Source: Mycobacterium conspicuum (lineage in GTDB: Bacteria; Actinomycetota; Actinomycetes; Mycobacteriales; Mycobacteriaceae). Taken from it: 64,000 bases of DNA. Below are positions 58,543 to 64,000 of this stretch, one piece after another. The translations under genes were made by a program, and so were the position numbers. The stretch covers positions 4,526,001 through 4,590,000 of the forward strand of contig NZ_AP022613.1 in the NCBI RefSeq assembly GCF_010730195.1, written 5' to 3'. Positions within the stretch are counted from its first letter, which is position 1, and the number at the start of each line of letters is the position of its first letter. Under the pieces are notes generated by a model. The model was not told where the DNA came from and made no database searches. It was given only the letters and a program-made list of their open reading frames with translations.

Positions 58543-59966
58543 TATTTCCACTCCACCTGTACTCGGTCTTCCTTGATTCCCTTCGCTCCCGTGTGCGGGT
58601 TGATCACTTGATAGCCACCCTTGCCGACAGGCTTGATCGTCACAGTCATCAGCAGATCGACGACGCGACGGAAACGGTCGTGCGTCAGCTTGTCGACAGC
58701 TTCCCGCACTTCAGGCTTCCCAAGCGGGACGCCGTCGAAGACACGGAGTTTTTCGTCGTCTTGCTCTTGGCGCTCCAGCTCGGCGATGTCGCTGTTGATC
58801 GTCGCTGTCGCGATCTGCACCTGATCGCCGTCGAGGACTCCTCTTGCGTAGTCGACAGCCAGCTGTTGACGCCGCGCGTACAGCGTCTCTTTCTCGCGGC
58901 GAATACGCTCAGCCTCGGCCGCGTCGTGCTTCTGCGACTTGAGTAGGTCGACAGCATCCTCCATCGCCAGTCGGCCGGCGACGATCTTGAACATCAGCGG
59001 TTCGACAGCGTCGGCGCGGATCGACACACCCCGGCATGATTTGCACGAATACACGCGTGTGTTCTGCGCTGTCTGTGACCCTCCTGCGAGGCGACCTCCG
59101 CATTTGCCGCAGACGAGCACACCTGTGAGCAGGTGACGCCGTACGGCTTTCTTGCCGGGTTTGCGCTTGTCGTCGTTCAAGATCGTCTGCACCCTTCTCC
59201 ACGTGTCTTCGTCGACGAGCGCTGGCCACTGGCCTTTGCCGACGATCTCGTCGTTGTGTGATCGCAAACCCGCGTTGCGGGGTGCACGAAGAAACAGCGA
59301 CATGGTTGACGCGGTCCACGGTTTGCCTTTCACACCGTGCTGTCCGGCTTTGTTGAACATGCGCGCGATGTCGCTCACGGTGGTGCCCGAGAGGATCGCC
59401 GCGTATGCGTCGCGCACCAGCTCCGCGCGCACACGGTCGACTTCGACAACATCTCCGGCGCGTCGGTAACCGAACGGCATCTGCGGCCACTTCGGCAGAC
59501 CCCGCTCGGCGACCTGACGCGCTGCGCGGCGCTGCCTGTCGGACTTCACGTCAGATTCGTACGCGGCGTACGTGCCGACGTTCCGGTAAGCCATCCGTCC
59601 TTCTGAAGTCGACAAGTCGAACTGGCCGGTGACGGTGACAAGGTCGACGTGTTTGAGGTTCGCGAGGTTAATGAACGCTTCAGCCTCAGCGGGTCGACGG
59701 TGCAATCGGTCGGTCTTGTATGCGACGACGGCCTGGATCTTTCCTTCTTCGATGTCGGCGATCATGCGCTCGTACTCGGGTCGCGGCTTCTTGGAGAAAC
59801 TCGACGCGCTGATGTCGTTGTCGCAGTACTCGACAGGCGTCCAGCCTCTCCGCTCACATTCGCGCAGGCAGTCCTCACGCTGACGTGTGACACCGAGCTC
59901 CTCGCCGGTGCGGTCTTTCGATATGCGCAGATAGATCGCTGCGCGCGTGGTATTCGTGCTGGTCAT
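58542..59966 (-). CDS. int: Large serine integrase, phiRv1 type
   Basis: A 474-residue site-specific recombinase. The resolvase catalytic domain starts AAIYLRISKDRTGEELGVTR with nucleophile Ser16; AVVAYKTDRLHRRP carries the active-site Arg residues. A recombinase domain (GLPKWPQMPFGYRR, TASTMSLFLRAPRNAG) is followed by a zinc-ribbon with CGKCGG and CKSC and a coiled-coil (EAERIRREKETLYARRQQL). Order and length match the phiRv1 integrase Rv1586c. It lies 23 bases from the right junction, so attR is next to its promoter. It would integrate and, with a directionality factor, excise the element. The gene downstream is coupled. Confidence 0.93.
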   Translation of the reverse strand: MTSTNTTRAAIYLRISKDRTGEELGVTRQREDCLRECERRGWTPVEYCDNDISASSFSKKPRPEYERMIADIEEGKIQAVVAYKTDRLHRRPAEAEAFINLANLKHVDLVTVTGQFDLSTSEGRMAYRNVGTYAAYESDVKSDRQRRAARQVAERGLPKWPQMPFGYRRAGDVVEVDRVRAELVRDAYAAILSGTTVSDIARMFNKAGQHGVKGKPWTASTMSLFLRAPRNAGLRSHNDEIVGKGQWPALVDEDTWRRVQTILNDDKRKPGKKAVRRHLLTGVLVCGKCGGRLAGGSQTAQNTRVYSCKSCRGVSIRADAVEPLMFKIVAGRLAMEDAVDLLKSQKHDAAEAERIRREKETLYARRQQLAVDYARGVLDGDQVQIATATINSDIAELERQEQDDEKLRVFDGVPLGKPEVREAVDKLTHDRFRRVVDLLMTVTIKPVGKGGYQVINPHTGAKGIKEDRVQVEWK

Positions 59967-59971
59967 AGCTT

Positions 59972-59981
59972 AAGTGTACTT
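59972..59981 (-). promoter_or_regulatory. AAGT-N2-ACTT site between integrase and attR
   Basis: AAGTGTACTT lies 6-15 bases upstream of the integrase ATG. A near-copy stands before the leftward operon at 54817. It may be a repressor site or part of the attachment site arm. Confidence 0.35.
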
Positions 59982-59988
59982 GAAGAGT

Positions 59989-60336
59989 CGTACTCATCAT
60001 CTGCTGAAGACATTTTGGGGCTGGACCGAAAAACAACTCGCCGACGGCACCCTGATCCTGACCTCCCCCAGCGGACAAACCCACGTCACCACCCCCGGCA
60101 GCGCACTACTGTTCCCCAGCCTGTGCTACGCCGTGGGCGGCATGCCCGCCCCCGAAACCGACCCACCCCCACCCCCACCCCACTGCACCAACCGCACCGC
60201 CAAGATGCCCAAACGCCGCCGCACCCGCACCCAAACCCGCACCCACCGAGTAGCGGCCGAACGCAAAGCCAACCGCCAAGCCCGCCTCGCCGCCCAACCC
60301 CGACCCAACCCCAACCACGACCCACCACCGTTCTGA
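59989..60336 (+). pseudogene. DUF222/HNH gene, 3' part
   Basis: The reading RTHHLLKTFWGWTEKQLADG, then LTSPSGQTHVTTPGSALLFP and a long basic, proline-rich tail ending PNPNHDPPPF, completes the 13E12-type protein whose 5' part ends at 49851. Joined after KCYC it gives an unbroken HNH domain. A GTG at 59974 inside the satellite end is in frame, but the fragment alone is unlikely to function. Confidence 0.9.
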
Positions 60337-60415
60337 TCCGGCTCCCCGGACGGTCCACCCTGGGTAGCATTGCGTAGCTTTCCTGGGGTTGTCGCACCGT
60401 GGATGGGAGCCGACG

Positions 60416-61846
60416 ATGTCGTCGTACGTGATCGCAGCACCCGAGGCTGTCGCCTTGGCCTCGGCAGACTTGACCGGGATCGGGGAGGCGATCGAGGGTG
60501 CCACCGCCGCGGCGGCGCCCTCGACGACGGGCCTCGTCGCGGCGGCCCGCGACGAAGTGTCGGCGGCCATCGCGAATCTTTTCGGCAGTTACGCCCACGA
60601 GTTTCAGGCGCTGACCGCACACGCGGCGCAATTTCACGCCCAGTTCGGGCATGCGCTGAGCACTGCTGGAACGGCGTACGCAACCGCCGAGGCGTCGAAC
60701 GTCGACTTGCTGATCCGAGGACTGCAGCAGCAGTTCTTTGACCAGGGGTTCTACTCGCCCTTCACCGATCTGACCGGGCAGCCGCTCTTCGGCAAACAGG
60801 CCGTCGGGCCGGTCGTCACCGGAACCACAGGCCCCGGTCTGGGCGGCAGGCTGATCACCGCCTTCTTCAACGGAACGCTCGGGAAGGGCAGCGGCGGTGT
60901 GTCGACCGGGCCCGGAACGCCCAACGGGGTGACCGGGGTCCGGGAAGGGACCTCCTACCTGGAAATTCCGGTCGGCCCCCACGGCTACAGCGCGCCGGCA
61001 CGCTGGTATTTCCCGACGCAGGCGGACGGTTCGGTGGATGCCCGCGGCGTCATCTATTTGCAGCACGGCTTCCTGGGGACGGGCGGCTGGTACGGCGACC
61101 TGGCGATCGCCCTGGCCGAGAGCACGGACAGCATCGTGGTCGTCCCCACCGTGTCGTCGTTCGCGTTGCCCGGCGGCGCCTGGCTGAGCGGCACGCAGAT
61201 GCAACAGGCCGTCGCCTCGTTGTTTGTGGGCAACGAGACCGCACTGAACACCAGCGCGACCCAGGCCGGGTATCACGGCACCCTGCCGCAAGATTTCGTG
61301 TTGGCCGGGCACTCCGCCGGCGGTGGCCTCGCCACGCTTGCCGCCGGCGATTACGTCGCCGACCTCGGGGCGAACACCGTCGACAACCACCTGCTGGGTG
61401 TGGTGATGTTCGACGGGGTGGCCAACAACTCCACGGCGTTCGCGGCCGCGGTCGCCAACCTGCAGACGTTGAACATCCCCGACTACGTGATGGCCGCGCC
61501 GCCCCAAGACTGGAACGCCTACGGCGGCACCACAAATCAACTGGTCAGCCTGTACCCGGGCCAGTTCGTCGGGGTCGAGCTGGTCGACGGCTCGCATGTC
61601 GACTCGCTGCTGGGCGACAAGCCGGTCGTCGACTTGCTCGCGCAGGCGATCATCAAGTACGCCCCGGGCGGCGATCCGGCGGCCGTGTACACGTTGTCCG
61701 CCGGCTGGATCGACGACATGTACGTCGGGGCGGGCCCGACCAACCCGATGTACGGCCTCTACGGGACCCCAACCGGCTACCAATCCCCCGGCGGACAGCA
61801 GATCATCCTAGGCCCGGCCACGGGAATCGTGCTCCCGGTCGCCTAA
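60416..61846 (+). CDS. PE protein with C-terminal alpha/beta-hydrolase domain
   Basis: A 476-residue protein. Residues 1-95 are a PE domain (MSSYVIAAPEAVALASADL, DEVSAAIANLFGSYAHEF). A linker (LTGQPLFGKQAVG) leads to a hydrolase domain: VIYLQHGFLGTGGWYGDLA near residue 213, nucleophile elbow LAGHSAGGGLAT near residue 300, and a likely His in VDGSHVDSLLG near residue 393. PE-linked lipases such as LipY are exported by type VII secretion and act on host or stored lipids; a lipase or esterase role fits. ATG 60416 is chosen by the PE consensus. It is not found at this spot in M. tuberculosis. Confidence 0.88.
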   Translation: MSSYVIAAPEAVALASADLTGIGEAIEGATAAAAPSTTGLVAAARDEVSAAIANLFGSYAHEFQALTAHAAQFHAQFGHALSTAGTAYATAEASNVDLLIRGLQQQFFDQGFYSPFTDLTGQPLFGKQAVGPVVTGTTGPGLGGRLITAFFNGTLGKGSGGVSTGPGTPNGVTGVREGTSYLEIPVGPHGYSAPARWYFPTQADGSVDARGVIYLQHGFLGTGGWYGDLAIALAESTDSIVVVPTVSSFALPGGAWLSGTQMQQAVASLFVGNETALNTSATQAGYHGTLPQDFVLAGHSAGGGLATLAAGDYVADLGANTVDNHLLGVVMFDGVANNSTAFAAAVANLQTLNIPDYVMAAPPQDWNAYGGTTNQLVSLYPGQFVGVELVDGSHVDSLLGDKPVVDLLAQAIIKYAPGGDPAAVYTLSAGWIDDMYVGAGPTNPMYGLYGTPTGYQSPGGQQIILGPATGIVLPVA

Positions 61847-61856
61847 TCTGGAACCC

Positions 61857-62453
61857 ATGGCGACTGCACCGTATGGGGTTCGGCTATTGGTCGGCGCGGC
61901 GACGGTCGCCGTCGAGGAGACGATGAAGCTTCCGAAAACCATCCTGATGTACCCGATGACGTTGGTCAGCCAGGCGGCGCACCTGGTGATGCTGTGTCAA
62001 CAGAACCTGGCCGAGCTGGTGATCAAGGGCGACAGCACGTTGGAGTCGATCTTTCCGCCGAAGGACGAGAAGCCGGAGTGGGCGACGTTCGACGAGGACC
62101 TGCCCGACGACGCCGACGGGGGCTTCTCGACATCGGACGGCGTCGACGGTGATCGCCGGGCCGAGGGACGGTTCGCCTTGTATTCGGTTTCCGAGGCGGA
62201 CGGGTTGGGCGACGCCCCGACCACACCGGCGCCCACCAAGAAATCGAAGAAGGCCAAGGCGACGATTCCGGCGCCCGCGGTGGCAGCCGATCTCGACTAT
62301 CCAAACCTGACGCTGGCCCAGCTGCGGGCCCGGCTGCAGTCGCTGGCCGTCGACGAACTCGAAGCCCTGCTGGCCTACGAGCAGGAGACCAAGGCCCGCG
62401 CACCGTTCCAGACGCTGCTCGCCAACAGGATCACCCGCGCGACTGCGAAGTGA
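61857..62453 (+). CDS. Lipid-droplet-associated protein (Rv1109c-type)
   Basis: A 198-residue protein corresponding to M. tuberculosis Rv1109c. The N-terminal half (PYGVRLLVGAATVAVEETMK, LPKTILMYPMTLVSQAAHLV, AELVIKGDSTLESIFPPKDE) is the amphipathic part shared with actinobacterial lipid-droplet proteins. A basic Pro/Lys linker and a C-terminal helix pair (LTLAQLRARLQSLAVDELEA) follow. It overlaps xseA by 4 bases (GTGA), so it is in the same operon, as in M. tuberculosis. Confidence 0.85.
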   Translation: MATAPYGVRLLVGAATVAVEETMKLPKTILMYPMTLVSQAAHLVMLCQQNLAELVIKGDSTLESIFPPKDEKPEWATFDEDLPDDADGGFSTSDGVDGDRRAEGRFALYSVSEADGLGDAPTTPAPTKKSKKAKATIPAPAVAADLDYPNLTLAQLRARLQSLAVDELEALLAYEQETKARAPFQTLLANRITRATAK

Positions 62454-63670
62454 CGCAGGGAAATTCGGCCGAAAACCCCTTCCCGGTTCGCGCGGTCGCG
62501 ATCCGAGTCGCCAGCTGGATCGACAAGCTGGGCACCGTGTGGGTCGAGGGTCAGCTGGCGCAGGTCACCGTGCGACCCGACGCCAAGACGATCTTCATGG
62601 TGTTGCGCGACCCGGCCGCTGACATGTCGCTAACGGCCACGTGTTCGCGCGACCTGGTGGCGCGTGCGCCGGTGAAACTTACCGAAGGCATCCAGGTCGT
62701 CGTCTGCGGCAAGCCCTCGTTCTACACCGGACGCGGCACATTCTCCTTGCGCCTCAGCGAGATTCGCGCCGTCGGCATCGGCGAGCTACTGGCACGCATC
62801 GACCGGCTGCGCCGACTGTTGGACGCCGAGGGACTCTTCGACCCGCGGCTCAAGCGGCCAATACCCTTCCTGCCCAACACCATTGGGTTGATCACCGGCC
62901 GCGCGAGCGCCGCCGAGCGCGACGTGACGACGGTGGCCACCACCCGCTGGCCCGCGGCGCGGTTCGCCATCCGCAACACCGCCGTGCAGGGCGTCAACGC
63001 GGTCCCGCAGATCGTCGAGGCGTTGCGCGAACTCGACGCCGACTCCGACGTCGACGTGATCGTGCTGGCACGCGGCGGCGGCAGCGTCGAGGACCTGCTG
63101 CCGTTTTCCGACGAGACGCTGTGCCGCGCGATCGCGGCCTGCCGCACGCCGGTGATCAGCGCGGTCGGCCACGAACCCGACAACCCGCTGTGCGACCTGG
63201 TCGCCGACCTGCGTGCGGCCACCCCCACCGACGCGGCCAAGAAGGTGGTCCCGGACACCGCCGCCGAGCAGCAGCTCCTCGACGACCTGCGCCGGCGCAG
63301 CGCGCAGGCGCTGCGCAACTGGGTGTCCCGCGAACAACGCGCGCTGGCCCAACTACGCAGCCGCCCGGTGCTGGCCGAGCCGCTGCGGGCCCTCGATGCG
63401 CGGGCCGAGGAAGTTCAGCGCGCCCGGTCGGCGGTTCGCCGCGACGTCAACCGGCTGGTCGCCGCCGAAACCGACCGCGTCGGGCATCTGGCCGCCCGGC
63501 TGGCCACGCTGGGCCCGGCCGCCACGTTGGCCCGTGGCTACGCGGTGGTGCAGACGACGACCGGAGTGCTCCGGTCGGTCGACGACGCTCCCGCCGGTAC
63601 CAGGCTGCGGGTGCGGGTTGCCGACGGCGCCGTCGCGGCAGTGAGTGAAGGACGGCTCGATGGTTCCTAA
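62450..63670 (+). CDS. xseA: Exodeoxyribonuclease VII large subunit
   Basis: A 406-residue protein. The N-terminal OB-fold (IDKLGTVWVEGQLAQVTVRP) binds single-stranded DNA. The catalytic region has NTIGLITGRASAAERDVTTV, VIVLARGGGSVEDLLPFSDE and ISAVGHEPDNPLCDLVADLR, followed by a long coiled-coil. With XseB it degrades single-stranded DNA in both directions. It starts at GTG 62450, overlapping the Rv1109c-like gene, and overlaps xseB by 11 bases. Equivalent to M. tuberculosis Rv1108c. Confidence 0.96.
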   Translation: MTQGNSAENPFPVRAVAIRVASWIDKLGTVWVEGQLAQVTVRPDAKTIFMVLRDPAADMSLTATCSRDLVARAPVKLTEGIQVVVCGKPSFYTGRGTFSLRLSEIRAVGIGELLARIDRLRRLLDAEGLFDPRLKRPIPFLPNTIGLITGRASAAERDVTTVATTRWPAARFAIRNTAVQGVNAVPQIVEALRELDADSDVDVIVLARGGGSVEDLLPFSDETLCRAIAACRTPVISAVGHEPDNPLCDLVADLRAATPTDAAKKVVPDTAAEQQLLDDLRRRSAQALRNWVSREQRALAQLRSRPVLAEPLRALDARAEEVQRARSAVRRDVNRLVAAETDRVGHLAARLATLGPAATLARGYAVVQTTTGVLRSVDDAPAGTRLRVRVADGAVAAVSEGRLDGS

Positions 63671-63905
63671 AGAACGCCCGGAGGACGGTTCGATTACACC
63701 TATTAGTGAAATGGGTTACGAAATTTGCCGGGACGAACTGATCGAGGTCGTGCGGCAGCTCGAGCAAGGCGGACTCGACCTCGAAGCGTCGCTGCAGCTG
63801 TGGGAAAGGGGAGAACAGCTGGCAAAACGGTGCGAGCAACACTTAGCTGGAGCCCGCCAGCGGATCGCTGACGCCCTCGCCGCCGCGGAGGCCGACGAGA
63901 GCTGA
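63660..63905 (+). CDS. xseB: Exodeoxyribonuclease VII small subunit
   Basis: An 81-residue protein with the XseB core GYEICRDELIEVVRQLEQGG and LDLEASLQLWERGEQLAKRC. ATG 63660 matches the M. tuberculosis start (MV...); a GTG 15 bases earlier is possible. Its beginning overlaps the end of xseA, which keeps the two subunits in balance. Equivalent to Rv1107c. Confidence 0.95.
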   Translation: MVPKERPEDGSITPISEMGYEICRDELIEVVRQLEQGGLDLEASLQLWERGEQLAKRCEQHLAGARQRIADALAAAEADES

Positions 63906-63957
63906 TCGCGGCCCGGCCGGGCGCGGACCCCATTCCTTTTTGGAACACGTTTCAGTT

Positions 63958-64000
63958 ATGCTCGCCGGCATGGGTGACGCAACGCTGCAAACCGAACTCG
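63958..64000 (+). CDS. 3-beta-hydroxysteroid dehydrogenase, first codons only
   Basis: The window ends after MLAGMGDATLQTEL. The M. tuberculosis gene in this position, Rv1106c, starts MLRRMGDASLTTELG, so this is almost certainly its counterpart, which oxidises cholesterol to cholestenone. ATG 63958 or 63970 may be the start. Confidence 0.7.
   Translation, partial: MLAGMGDATLQTEL

Larger units (their letters stand above)
49852..59988. mobile_element. phiRv1-like prophage satellite integrated in a 13E12 gene
   Basis: About 10.1 kb lies between the two halves of the DUF222/HNH gene. It carries a large serine integrase of the phiRv1 type (58542-59966), an excisionase-like gene (51607), phiRv1-like small genes and an HK97-type capsid gene (56437). 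phiRv1 of M. tuberculosis is known to use a serine integrase and to integrate in REP13E12 copies; the host gene, integrase class and size all agree. No terminase, portal, protease or tail gene is visible. The exact attL and attR cores cannot be fixed by eye: the host codons are lost after about 49851 and regained at about 59989, with at most a very short common core. Confidence 0.9.

Noticed and set aside
49852..59988. tRNA gene as attachment site
   Set aside because: No tRNA sequence is present at either end; the target is clearly the 13E12 coding sequence.
49841..59995. AGT-N2-TACT at 49841-49849 and 59986-59994 as the att common core
   Set aside because: Taking it as the core would rejoin the HNH gene in the wrong reading frame; joining KCYC to RTHHLL is in frame instead.

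Overview
The window is chromosomal DNA of a slow-growing, non-tuberculous Mycobacterium. It is GC-rich and carries PE, PPE, PE_PGRS and MPTR proteins, F420/deazaflavin-type oxidoreductases and a 13E12-type DUF222/HNH gene. Its backbone follows, in inverted orientation, M. tuberculosis Rv1106c to Rv1133c: xseB-xseA, Rv1109c, ispH, Rv1111c, ychF, zwf1-gnd2, bpoB, ephC, Rv1125, Rv1126c-ppdK, prpD and metE. The MPTR and PGRS proteins argue against the M. avium complex and for a relative of the M. kansasii/M. gordonae/M. marinum group. The species cannot be fixed from the sequence alone.

Layout. 0.1-9.8 kb: a tandem TetR regulator, two Rossmann oxidoreductases, a cobalamin riboswitch with metE, a DUF3556 membrane protein, a small secreted protein and a compositionally foreign TPR lipoprotein. 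9.8-25 kb: an orphan prpD, an amine oxidase, then a PE/PPE island (PPE, a PE-MPTR chimera, PPE, PPE-MPTR and a frameshifted double-module PE_PGRS) around a large cyclase-like/ATPase/LuxR regulator. A paired TACG box lies 74-90 bp upstream of three of these PE/PPE start codons. 25-48.6 kb: conserved backbone (ppdK, ephC, bpoB, gnd2, zwf1, an intact Ma1120-like adenylyl cyclase, ychF, ispH) with a variable stretch of small enzymes and a RelBE-like toxin-antitoxin pair where M. tuberculosis has vapBC32.

48.7-60.3 kb: a DUF222/HNH (13E12-family) gene with a LexA-type SOS box over its start codon is cut by a ~10.1 kb phiRv1-like prophage satellite. The 5' part of the host gene ends near 49851 and its 3' part resumes near 59989. 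The satellite has a serine integrase, an excisionase-like protein, an HK97-type capsid protein, phiRv1-like small proteins, palindromic iteron-like repeats, and a leftward operon of tiny genes that includes what reads as a stand-alone voltage-sensor domain. It also carries an unrecognised 336-residue cargo protein and two related small secreted proteins, one of them broken. No terminase, portal, protease or tail genes are visible, so it probably depends on a helper phage.

60.4-64 kb: a PE-lipase-like protein, then the Rv1109c lipid-droplet-protein homologue, xseA, xseB and the first codons of a 3-beta-HSD (Rv1106c-like) gene.

Three genes have single-base disruptions relative to an obvious parental frame: the PE_PGRS gene, an amidohydrolase and a satellite secreted protein. 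Each is either a true pseudogene or an assembly error.
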